From the NCBI RefSeq assembly GCF_000686525.1, contig NZ_JMKT01000017.1:62001-126000 (forward strand): a DNA stretch of 64,000 bases, written 5' to 3'. Within the stretch, counting starts at the first letter, position 1, and each line of letters starts with the position of its first letter. This stretch comes from Desulfonatronovibrio hydrogenovorans DSM 9292 (GTDB lineage Bacteria > Desulfobacterota > Desulfovibrionia > Desulfovibrionales > Desulfonatronovibrionaceae). Below are positions 1 through 7,209 of the stretch, piece by piece. Below the pieces are notes generated by a model, which saw only the letters and a program-made list of their open reading frames with translations, was not told the origin of the DNA and did not search any database. The translations under genes and the position numbers were made by a program.

Positions 1-1343
1 TGAGCTATGCTCTGGAATGGGACGAAACAAGGGCCATCTACAGTGCCCTGGATTCAGTCTTTTCCATTGGTGAAATCTACAGTGCCTATCTTTATGATCA
101 GGATGGAAAGGAAGTGGCCCTGGCCGGAGCTCTGGAGGCTGAACCTGAAAGCGAAAAGCTCATCGGGCTCCTTGACGAAGGTGAAGAGCATGGAGAATAC
201 GGAGACGTGGCTGGAAGTGAAGTCTACTCTTACTTCATACCTTTGACGGATTCAGGGGGAAGGGTAAGTGGAATGCTCCAGCTGACCCGCAAAAAAAGCG
301 ATTTCATAGAATACATCCAAAGCATCAGGACCCAGGGACAGGTGGTCATGGGCCTAGGCCTGCTCATCATGACCGGCCTGGTGCTCTACGGCCAGCACCG
401 GGCCCTGGGCAGACATTTTGCCAAACTCATCAAGAGCATGTCCAGAGTGGCTGACGGAGATACCAGACACCGCTTTGAAGCCAAAGGTCCCAGAGAGATC
501 ATGGTCATCGGCCGTCAGTTCAACCAGATGTTGGACAGCATTGATGAAGCCCAGATTGAGCTGAAAAAGAGACGCCAAAAACAGGAACACCTCCAGGAGC
601 AGCTCAGAAGATCTGAGAAGCTGGCCGCCATTGGCCGGCTTTCAGCCGGCATAGCCCATGAACTGGGTACACCTTTGAGCACTGTCAGCGCCAAAGCCCA
701 GCGGGCCCTGCGGCACAAGGATATTCCCGGACATCTGGCTGAATCCTTCCAAAGCATCCGGGGTGAAGTCAGCCGCATGGAATATATTATCAGACAGCTT
801 CTGGATTTCAGCCGAAGTTCCTCACTTCAGAAAAGGCAGACCTCCTTGAGCATGCTGGCCCATTCATCCCTGGCTGCGGTTTCTGAAGAGGCTGTCAGGC
901 TGAACTGCCAGATCAGGGCAGATGGAGAACGCCTGAAAAAAAATATCCTGGTTGATCCCATCCGCATTGAACAGGCCCTGGTCAATCTTTTGCGCAATGC
1001 AATCCATGCAGCCGGTCAGGGCCAGGTAGTTCTTTCCTGGGGGATGGATCATAAAAATGCCTGGCTCCAGGTGGATGACAATGGACCAGGAATATCAGCC
1101 GAGATCAGACAAAGGATATTTGAGCCTTTTTTCACTACCAAAAACGTAGGCTCTGGAACAGGACTGGGGCTGTCAGTGGCCCATGGAATCATTGAAGAAC
1201 ACAAAGGTAGGATCATGGTGGTTCCAAGCAGTCTCGGCGGAGCCTGCTTCCGGATCACCCTTCCCCTTAACAGCCCGGAAAAAAACAACCAGACCGGCCT
1301 GGAAAGCAAATCTGACCGGTCTTCTTTAGAGGATGGATCATGA
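1..1343 (+). CDS. Sensor histidine kinase, 5' end outside the window
   Basis: The open frame enters from the left edge (first whole codon at base 3), so the N-terminus is missing; 446 residues are visible. A membrane segment lies at about visible residues 114-131, followed by a HAMP linker. The HisKA box has the phosphorylated His at about visible residue 219 (SAGIAHELGTPL). The ATPase domain has an N box (NLLRNAIHAA), a G1 box (DDNGPGI) and a G2 box (GTGLGLSVAHGI). The part before the membrane segment looks like an extracytoplasmic sensor. The stop overlaps the start of the next gene by four bases (ATGA), so the two form a two-component pair. The signal sensed cannot be read from the sequence. 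Confidence 0.93.
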   Translation, partial: SYALEWDETRAIYSALDSVFSIGEIYSAYLYDQDGKEVALAGALEAEPESEKLIGLLDEGEEHGEYGDVAGSEVYSYFIPLTDSGGRVSGMLQLTRKKSDFIEYIQSIRTQGQVVMGLGLLIMTGLVLYGQHRALGRHFAKLIKSMSRVADGDTRHRFEAKGPREIMVIGRQFNQMLDSIDEAQIELKKRRQKQEHLQEQLRRSEKLAAIGRLSAGIAHELGTPLSTVSAKAQRALRHKDIPGHLAESFQSIRGEVSRMEYIIRQLLDFSRSSSLQKRQTSLSMLAHSSLAAVSEEAVRLNCQIRADGERLKKNILVDPIRIEQALVNLLRNAIHAAGQGQVVLSWGMDHKNAWLQVDDNGPGISAEIRQRIFEPFFTTKNVGSGTGLGLSVAHGIIEEHKGRIMVVPSSLGGACFRITLPLNSPEKNNQTGLESKSDRSSLEDGS

Positions 1344-2752
1344 CAATCCACACCCTGCCGGATAATGCCCGGATACTCATTGTTGAAGACGACCAGGAAC
1401 TGGGAAATCTGCTCAAGGAGGAAGTTCTGGACCATGGACTTGAGGCCCGGTGGACCGGAAGTGCAGAAGAAGCAGCCCAGATCATGGAAAAATGGCTTCC
1501 AGACATGGTCATCACCGATCTGAGGCTGCCCGGGGCCAACGGACTGGATCTGCTCTTGAAGACCCACAGGGATTACCCTGAAACCCCGCCCGACTTTCTG
1601 GTCATCACCGCTTTTGGCACCATTTCCAAAGCTGTGGAGACCCTCAAGGCCGGAGCTGAGGATTTTCTGACCAAACCCCTGGACCTGGACCACTTTATGA
1701 TCACTGTCAGCCGGATCCTGCGCAACCGCAGGCTTCGCATGGAAATAAGCATGATCAAGAGCCTGCTCCACGACGACGGATTTCACGGTCTTTTCGGCAA
1801 AAGCAGGGCCATGAATCTTCTGTTTGATCAGATCAGAAGGGTGGCCAAGGCTGACGGTCCGGTTCTTATTGTCGGTGAATCAGGCACTGGCAAGGAGCTG
1901 GTGGCCAGGGCTATCCACCAGGAGAGCCGTCATCATGAAGGTCCTTTTCTGGCTGTAAACTGCGCAGGGGTGCCGGAACACCTTCTGGAAAGCGAATTTT
2001 TCGGCCACAAATCCGGAGCTTTTACCGGAGCCGGCAGATCCAGAGACGGACTCTTTGCTGAAGCCCATAACGGAACCCTTCTTTTAGATGAAATTTCAGA
2101 AATGCCTCTGCTGCTGCAGGCCAAACTTTTGCGAACCCTGCAGGACGGAAAAATCAGGCCGGTGGGGGCCAACCATGAACAGGAGACCAATGTCCGCGTC
2201 CTGGCCGCAACCAACCGGGACCTTGAGCAGGAAACCAAAAACGGCAACTTTCGAGATGATCTTTTTTTCAGGCTGGAGACCTTTACCTTAAATATCCCTC
2301 CCCTGCGAGACCGCCAGGAAGATCTGGAGCTGCTGGCTGGAAAATTTCTACAGACATTTAATGTCCAAACAGGCAAAAACATTCAGGGGTTTGACGAATC
2401 ATCCTTGCTCCTGCTTGAACAGTATCCCTTTCCAGGCAATGTCAGGGAACTGAAAAATGCCGTGGAAAGGGCCGTGACCTTTTGCGACGGCAAGCTGATC
2501 CTGCCGCGGCATCTGCCCTCAAGGATACGGAAATCAACTGCCCTGATCCCCGGGATAAAAGATCTGCCCACCCGGACAGCCTGGAACTCTGAACATCTGA
2601 AATCCCTGGCCATGGTCGAGCAGGACTACATCAGGCATGTCCTGGAAAGAGTCCAGGGCAACAAGAGAAAGGCGGCCTCAATCCTGGGCATCGGCCGAAG
2701 AACCCTTTACCGGAAGCTGGACCAGTCCGGCCGGGAAGAGCAGGATGGTTAA
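1340..2752 (+). CDS. NtrC-type sigma-54 response regulator
   Basis: The 470-residue protein has three parts. The N-terminal receiver has acidic residues D17/D18 and phosphoacceptor D60 (TDLRLPG). The central AAA+ domain has Walker A GESGTGKE near residue 178, a canonical GAFTGA loop for sigma-54 contact, and Walker B LLLDEISEMP. The C-terminal Fis-type helix-turn-helix (NKRKAASILGIGRRTLYRKL) binds DNA. It overlaps the upstream kinase by four bases and is surely its partner. It should activate RpoN-dependent promoters, but no clear -24/-12 site was seen next to it, so its targets are unknown. Confidence 0.95.
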   Translation: MTIHTLPDNARILIVEDDQELGNLLKEEVLDHGLEARWTGSAEEAAQIMEKWLPDMVITDLRLPGANGLDLLLKTHRDYPETPPDFLVITAFGTISKAVETLKAGAEDFLTKPLDLDHFMITVSRILRNRRLRMEISMIKSLLHDDGFHGLFGKSRAMNLLFDQIRRVAKADGPVLIVGESGTGKELVARAIHQESRHHEGPFLAVNCAGVPEHLLESEFFGHKSGAFTGAGRSRDGLFAEAHNGTLLLDEISEMPLLLQAKLLRTLQDGKIRPVGANHEQETNVRVLAATNRDLEQETKNGNFRDDLFFRLETFTLNIPPLRDRQEDLELLAGKFLQTFNVQTGKNIQGFDESSLLLLEQYPFPGNVRELKNAVERAVTFCDGKLILPRHLPSRIRKSTALIPGIKDLPTRTAWNSEHLKSLAMVEQDYIRHVLERVQGNKRKAASILGIGRRTLYRKLDQSGREEQDG

Positions 2753-2789
2753 CAGAACCTGGTCAGACTGGTAAGGGTCCAGGGAGGGC

Positions 2790-3704
2790 TCATGCATCAG
2801 GAATTATCCGGCCGGCAATGTCCCGGACCAGAGACAGAACTTCAAAAGGCTTTTTCCCGGCAATGCGACTGACGGTCCCTGGACAGGAATCAGTCATCCA
2901 GAAATGGGTGAAGTCATCTGCTGCAAACCTTTTCCAGGCACCATCCGGAAAAACTCCATGGGTGACAAAGGCACTCACCTTTGCTGCCCCGGCCTTCATC
3001 AAAACCTCCCGGCACTGGATCAGAGTACCTCCAGTCATAACCAGATCGTCAACAATCACCACATGCCTGCCTCTAGGCTCTCCATCCCTGATGACCACTC
3101 TGCGCCCATCCTTTTCCCGGACCTTGTGGGCCGTGACCAGGGGGTAGCCTTTGAACATCCGCCCAAACCGCTTGCAGGCCCCCTGGTCGGGAAAAGCTAC
3201 TGTAATATCATTCATTCCTCCAATCCGGTCCAACAAAAGGGGGATCGCTGTTTCCAGCCTTGGAATGATCTGGTCGGAAAAATAAAATCTCTCCTGCAGG
3301 GCATGGATATCATAAATAAGAATCTGGGCCGGCCCGGTCATGGTACCTGGAACCCGGGAAAGCATCCTGGCCAGGGTGGCTGCTGTGGCGATTTCCCCTT
3401 CTTCATCCACCCTTTCTTTGGTTCCAGTGGGGAAATAGGGCAGAACGACCTTCAGAGACTTTACTCCCAGTCTGGGAAGTTCGTAAATTATTGAAAGCTG
3501 TCTGAATATTTCTCCTGGATCTTCCAGAGATGCCAGGAACACCACCGGCTTGTTCCGGAGGGACGGGGCATCCAGGACCTTGAGATCTGGAAATCCGTCT
3601 CTGAAATTCCGCCAGGATATCTCGCCCAGCTCAAACTCATGGCTGATCCGGCCAAGCTCCTGAGCCAGGGTGGCCATCTGGGGGCAATAAAATATTTTGA
3701 TCAC
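2790..3704 (-). CDS. Ribose-phosphate pyrophosphokinase-like protein
   Basis: A 304-residue member of the PRPP synthetase/phosphoribosyltransferase superfamily. The PRPP-binding loop is clear (VVIVDDLVMTGGTL), as are the phosphate-loop region around YFPTGTKERVDEEGE and a DIHALQERFYF segment matching the usual DLHA-Q-GFF stretch. The sequence resembles the divergent class of PRPP synthetases more than the standard bacterial Prs, so a paralogous role is possible. I prefer the GTG start at 3704, preceded six bases away by AAGAGG, over an in-frame ATG eight codons upstream that has no ribosome-binding site. It runs opposite to its neighbours and stands alone. Confidence 0.75.
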   Translation of the reverse strand: MIKIFYCPQMATLAQELGRISHEFELGEISWRNFRDGFPDLKVLDAPSLRNKPVVFLASLEDPGEIFRQLSIIYELPRLGVKSLKVVLPYFPTGTKERVDEEGEIATAATLARMLSRVPGTMTGPAQILIYDIHALQERFYFSDQIIPRLETAIPLLLDRIGGMNDITVAFPDQGACKRFGRMFKGYPLVTAHKVREKDGRRVVIRDGEPRGRHVVIVDDLVMTGGTLIQCREVLMKAGAAKVSAFVTHGVFPDGAWKRFAADDFTHFWMTDSCPGTVSRIAGKKPFEVLSLVRDIAGRIIPDA

Positions 3705-3802
3705 AACGTCCTCTTTTTTAAAAAACAATATGTTTTTTAAACTTTATCCAACCTATCCAAATCCGGTGGAAAAATAAAGTGCTGGAACCAGATATCCTGT
3801 AT

Positions 3803-3830
3803 TTCACTTTTTAAACTGCAGTGCTATAAT
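3803..3830 (+). promoter_or_regulatory. Candidate sigma-70-type promoter for the Fur-family gene
   Basis: A perfect -10 hexamer TATAAT (3825-3830) lies 16 bases after TTCACT (3803-3808; 4 of 6 to TTGACA). It would give a leader of about 70 bases before the ATG at 3908. The surrounding 180 bases are clearly AT-rich. This is prediction from consensus only. Confidence 0.4.
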
Positions 3831-3907
3831 ATTCAAACAATAACATTGACAAAGGCACTTGACCCAAGATAAGGATATTAAAAATCAATTTTATACATAC
3901 AGGTACC

Positions 3908-4345
3908 ATGCAGGAAGCACGAGACCAATTCTTCAATTATCTGGCCAAAAAAAAGCTGAAGATCACATCTCAGCGAGGCATTATTTTTGATGTGTTCTGG
4001 AATGTAAAGGATCACATCTCTCCTGAAGAACTCTACGGACTGGTCAAGGAAAATGACCCCTCCATAGGGCAGGCCACTGTGTACCGCACCCTTAAGCTTC
4101 TTTCAGATTCAAAGATAGCCAGGGAAGTTGATTTCGGAGACGGAGTCACCAGATATGAGCCTTATTTCGGCCAGAGCCATCACGATCACCTCATCTGCAA
4201 GGAATGCGGCAAAAGTGTGGAGGTCGTGGATGAAAAAATCGAACGGCTCCAGGAGAAACTGGCCAAGAAACACGGCTTCACCCTGAGTGGCCACTGCATG
4301 TACCTTTACGGCCACTGCAGTGAATGTGCTAAAAAACTGACTTGA
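3908..4345 (+). CDS. Fur-family metalloregulator
   Basis: A 145-residue, full-length Fur superfamily repressor. The N-terminal winged helix includes the typical ITSQRGIIFDVF and GQATVYRTLKLL segments (recognition helix). The hinge/dimerisation part carries the HHDH metal-site motif at 91-94 and two structural-zinc cysteine pairs, C97/C100 and C137/C140. I cannot separate Fur from PerR or Zur by eye. It sits directly upstream of two nicotianamine-synthase-like genes and feoAB, which favours an iron (or related metal) role and makes these genes its likely regulon, although the palindromes found nearby do not look like a classical Fur box. Confidence 0.9.
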   Translation: MQEARDQFFNYLAKKKLKITSQRGIIFDVFWNVKDHISPEELYGLVKENDPSIGQATVYRTLKLLSDSKIAREVDFGDGVTRYEPYFGQSHHDHLICKECGKSVEVVDEKIERLQEKLAKKHGFTLSGHCMYLYGHCSECAKKLT

Positions 4346-4393
4346 CAAGTCCTGCCAGTCCAGGCTAGCAGAACTACCTGCGAAAGACAGTCT

Positions 4394-4421
4394 AAAAAAG
4401 TCAACTTTGCTTGACTTTTTT
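4394..4421. promoter_or_regulatory. Inverted repeat AAAAAAGTCAA-N6-TTGACTTTTTT before the first NAS-like gene
   Basis: Left arm 4394-4404 and right arm 4411-4421 form a perfect 11-base inverted repeat with a six-base spacer (CTTTGC). It lies about 50 bases downstream of the Fur-family stop and about 57 bases before the next start. It could be an operator, since the same AAAGTCAA/TTGACTTT arms recur before feoA, or a weak terminator of the regulator gene, since it ends in eight T residues. The recurrence favours an operator. Confidence 0.55.
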
Positions 4422-4477
4422 TTAATGCAAATTTAATGATTATGAAAATCAGTCCGCTAATCAAGAAGAGGTTTAAG

Positions 4478-5032
4478 ATGAGCTGGATACCTCCTGTAAT
4501 TAAAGCCTGGGAAAAATTAAGCAGTGCCTCCAGGGTATTGACCTGGGTCTATTCCAAGCCGTACAAGCAGGTCCTGGAGAATGAGATCCGCCTTGGCAGA
4601 CTGTGCTCCACTGATGTTGTTTTAAACATAGGCTGCGGAGCAGTACCTTTCACGGCTCTCTATCTGGCCACTTTGACTGGAGCCAGGGTCTATGCTGTGG
4701 ATATTGATCCCCGGGCTGTGGCTCTGGCCAGAAAATGTGTGCATAATGCCGGTCTTGGACACAGGATTTCAGTAATCCGGAAAAACGGTACAGAGCCTTT
4801 TGACAGGCCTTTTTCCGCCGCCATTGTTGCCCTGCAGGCCGAGCCCAAGAACCGGATCATGCAGGTCATGAAAAAAACCGCCTGCTCCGGGGCCAGACTC
4901 ATTTTCCGGCTTCCCAGCCCGGCCTACAGAGATCATTACGACAACCTTTTGACCGACCAGACGGCTGCCGGAGTGGCCAGCCAGCCCATGCGCACCTTTG
5001 ACCGTTCGGTCTTATACCTCAACGCAGCCTGA
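4478..5032 (+). CDS. Nicotianamine-synthase-like SAM-dependent protein, copy 1
   Basis: A 184-residue Rossmann-fold protein. A glycine-rich SAM motif (LNIGCGAVPFTALYLA) is followed by an acidic strand end (VYAVDIDPRAVALARK). Both the layout and the GCGxxPxTAxxLA wording resemble nicotianamine synthase/CntL-type aminobutyryl transferases more than ordinary methyltransferases, as does a late RL-x-SPAYRDHYD segment. The product is not proven. The start at 4478 was chosen because AAGAGG lies six bases upstream; an earlier ATG at 4436 lacks a ribosome-binding site. It begins a tight group with the flippase-like gene (7-base gap) and a paralogue, next to the Fur-family gene and feoAB. A simple small-molecule methyltransferase is the main alternative. 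Confidence 0.6.
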   Translation: MSWIPPVIKAWEKLSSASRVLTWVYSKPYKQVLENEIRLGRLCSTDVVLNIGCGAVPFTALYLATLTGARVYAVDIDPRAVALARKCVHNAGLGHRISVIRKNGTEPFDRPFSAAIVALQAEPKNRIMQVMKKTACSGARLIFRLPSPAYRDHYDNLLTDQTAAGVASQPMRTFDRSVLYLNAA

Positions 5033-5039
5033 AGGATTC

Positions 5040-6047
5040 ATGACCAGGATAATTCTATTTTTCTTGGGAGTGGCCGGACTCATAGTCCTTGCCCTGGCTT
5101 TTGGCGCCGGGCAGGTCAGAGAAGCTTTGACAGTCATTACCGCGCAGTCCGTGCTGATCCTCTTTTCCCTGCAGCTGGCGACTCTGCTGGCTGGCGCCTG
5201 GATATGGCACTTTCTTCTGAGCCGCAACTCCAGGATATCCTTTGGAACTGTTTTTTTGATCAACCAGGCCGCAGCGCTGGTGGAAAGTCTGACTCCGTCA
5301 GTTAAGCTTGGAGGGGAGGCAGCCAAGATATACCTGCTCAGAAAAAAGACCTGCCAGCCCCTCGAGGGGCTGGCAGGGGTGATGCTTGTCCACAAATTTC
5401 TGACCATGTCACCTTTTGCCCTGCTCTGCCTGCTCCTTCTGGCCCCTGGACTGTTTTATTTTGACCTGCCCTGGGTCTTTTATGTTTCTCTAGCCGGACT
5501 GGTCCTGATCTGCCTTGTCCTGGGCCTGATCTGTTACCGGCTTCCTTCTTCGTCCAGCCCCAAAACAATCAAACCAGCCAGGGCCGAACTTTCCAGACTG
5601 AAAAAGTTTTTTTCCAAAGCCGGCCTTTTTCTGGCTCAGGCCAGGATTTCAGCTTCTGGGCTGCTGGACTTCAGGCAAACCATGGGGGTCTTCACGGTTT
5701 CCCTGGCTATCTGGATACTTTACCCGGTCAAGGTATATCTGGCCTGCTCTTTTCTAGGCATGGATGTCCACCCGGTGGTCATCGGGCTGGCAACAGTTTT
5801 TGCATACATGATCAGCATGATCCCGATTTTCCCTGGAGGCCTGGGCAGTTATGAGGGCGGCATGACCTTGCTCTTTACCTTGGGCGGATTGAGTCCGGCT
5901 GAAGGGCTGGCCATAGCACTTGTTTCCAGACTGACAACCTTCTGGTTTCCTTTGCTTCTGTCAGCAGGGTCCTGCTTGGTCCTGCTCAGAGAAGACAGCC
6001 TGGCCCTGCACCGTTCTGAGCCTGACCAGTCCACGATCCAGGCCTGA
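5040..6047 (+). CDS. Flippase-like integral membrane protein (UPF0104/LPG_synthase_TM)
   Basis: A 335-residue, strongly hydrophobic protein with about eight predicted membrane helices. It matches the UPF0104/LPG-synthase-TM family (the flippase half of MprF, and AglD-like proteins), including the late signature PGGLGSYEGGMTLLF and an early SLTPSVKLGGEAAKIYLL. The start at 5040 has GAAGGA just upstream; the longer frame from 4998 would overlap the previous gene. It lies between two nicotianamine-synthase-like paralogues. Family members move or transfer onto lipids or other amphipathic molecules, so export or membrane handling of the product of its neighbours is a reasonable guess but not shown. 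Confidence 0.75.
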   Translation: MTRIILFFLGVAGLIVLALAFGAGQVREALTVITAQSVLILFSLQLATLLAGAWIWHFLLSRNSRISFGTVFLINQAAALVESLTPSVKLGGEAAKIYLLRKKTCQPLEGLAGVMLVHKFLTMSPFALLCLLLLAPGLFYFDLPWVFYVSLAGLVLICLVLGLICYRLPSSSSPKTIKPARAELSRLKKFFSKAGLFLAQARISASGLLDFRQTMGVFTVSLAIWILYPVKVYLACSFLGMDVHPVVIGLATVFAYMISMIPIFPGGLGSYEGGMTLLFTLGGLSPAEGLAIALVSRLTTFWFPLLLSAGSCLVLLREDSLALHRSEPDQSTIQA

Positions 6048-6085
6048 CCATCAATCTTCAACCAAAACACAACTTCAGGAAAAAA

Positions 6086-6721
6086 ATGAAAACCATTCCC
6101 GTAACCAAGGAAACAGCCTGGGCAGAAACCGGGCAAGGCAGCATTAAGCTAAGCTCCCTGTTTCTTTTTTTCATTAAAAAAATGGAGTCACTGGGTTCTG
6201 CCTGCCCCTGGCTGGGCAGGGCATACTTCAAGTTTTTTTATTCCAGCATGGTCCAACGAGAATTATCCCTGTCCAAAGCTCTTCCCGGCATGAAAGTACT
6301 GCACATTGGCTGCGGCCCCTATCCCATGACCGCCCTTTTTCTTGCCTCCAGAGGTTTGATGGTTACAGCTGTCGACACTGATGAAGGTGTTCTGGACCGG
6401 GCCAGAAAGACCGTAGCTCATCATAAGCTTGATCATCAGATCAGAATTACCCAGGGCTGTGGCACATCAATGAAATATTCCGGGTATGACTTTATATGGT
6501 TGTCCCTGCACGTCAGTCCCATGGGCCGGGTAGTTGAACGGGCCCTGAATTCCATGGATCAGGACGCAGGCATAATATTCAGAGGTCCCAGAGGCAGTTT
6601 AAAAACCATATATAAGGAAACCAACCCTGCTGGAACAGCAGACCGGGTCGTTTGTCAGGAAGTTAGCCAGCCTTTGGGTAAAAAAAGTGTTCTCCTGAAA
6701 AAAACTCCTCTGAAGGATTAA
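6086..6721 (+). CDS. Nicotianamine-synthase-like SAM-dependent protein, copy 2
   Basis: A 211-residue paralogue of the 4478-5032 product. It has the SAM motif VLHIGCGPYPMTALFLAS and the acidic strand end VTAVDTDEGVLDRARK. A late IIFRGPRGSLKTIY segment recalls the RS-x-x-G-x-x-x-x-Y stretch of nicotianamine synthases. It carries about 40 extra N-terminal residues. AGGA lies seven bases before the ATG, and only 38 bases separate it from the flippase-like gene, so the three genes are probably one transcript. Two divergent copies in one operon suggest two steps on one molecule or a heteromer; this is inference. Confidence 0.6.
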   Translation: MKTIPVTKETAWAETGQGSIKLSSLFLFFIKKMESLGSACPWLGRAYFKFFYSSMVQRELSLSKALPGMKVLHIGCGPYPMTALFLASRGLMVTAVDTDEGVLDRARKTVAHHKLDHQIRITQGCGTSMKYSGYDFIWLSLHVSPMGRVVERALNSMDQDAGIIFRGPRGSLKTIYKETNPAGTADRVVCQEVSQPLGKKSVLLKKTPLKD

Positions 6722-6730
6722 TTATGATAT

Positions 6731-6832
6731 TTGCTCTTGACTTTTTCTAAAAAATATAATTTGATAATTACATTCAAAGTCAAGCCAGTCCTTGACTTTT
6801 TTATAAAATTTCCTGGTGATATTGAAAGTCAA
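6731..6832 (+). promoter_or_regulatory. Promoter and clustered AAAGTCAA/TTGACTTT sites before feoA
   Basis: In 100 bases there are four half-sites in alternating orientation: TTGACTTT at 6737-6744, AAAGTCAA at 6776-6783, TTGACTTT at 6792-6799 and AAAGTCAA at 6825-6832. The middle two form a perfect 9-base inverted repeat (AAAGTCAAG-N6-CTTGACTTT, 6776-6799). A possible promoter is TTGCTC (6731-6736), 18 bases, TATAAT (6755-6760), so the first half-site would lie inside it. TTTGCT(C)TTGACTTTTT occurs both here and at 4406. This reads as an operator region for feoAB. Confidence 0.6.
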
Positions 6833-6894
6833 ATCGGCAATCACGGCAATCGCACTGCAAGTTGCTGATTTCGCAGAAATAAAGGAGCCTGAAT

Positions 6895-7209
6895 ATGTTT
6901 AAGCAATGGTTTGGACGAGGAAACTGTCCTGCTGACGCTCAATGTTCTGACATTGCTGCCTCCCCTGATACAATGACTCTTGACTGCCTTCAGTTGAATG
7001 AGACAGGCGAAATTGATGCTGTTCCTGAAGAATCCCTCCTGAGTGCCCTGGGTTTCAGGCCTGGAAAACAGGTTTGCCTGCGTTGCCGCACACGGTTCGG
7101 AGGACCGGTGGTAGCTGAAATTGAAGGCCGGCACACAGCTGTGGCCAGGTCCCTGGCCCGGAGGATCCGCCTGAGGAACCGACACGCATCCTGCCCTGCG
7201 CATGACTAA
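6895..7209 (+). CDS. feoA: FeoA-domain protein of ferrous iron uptake
   Basis: A 104-residue protein whose second half is a FeoA (SH3-like) domain: LLSALGFRPGKQVCLRCRT, FGGPVVAEIEG, and a final AVARSLARRIRL. The first 35 residues are an unusual extension with cysteines (GNCPADAQC). A strong AAAGGAG precedes the ATG, and the gene overlaps feoB by eight bases. FeoA is a small cytoplasmic partner needed for FeoB activity. Expression is probably controlled by the palindrome cluster just upstream. Confidence 0.85.
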   Translation: MFKQWFGRGNCPADAQCSDIAASPDTMTLDCLQLNETGEIDAVPEESLLSALGFRPGKQVCLRCRTRFGGPVVAEIEGRHTAVARSLARRIRLRNRHASCPAHD

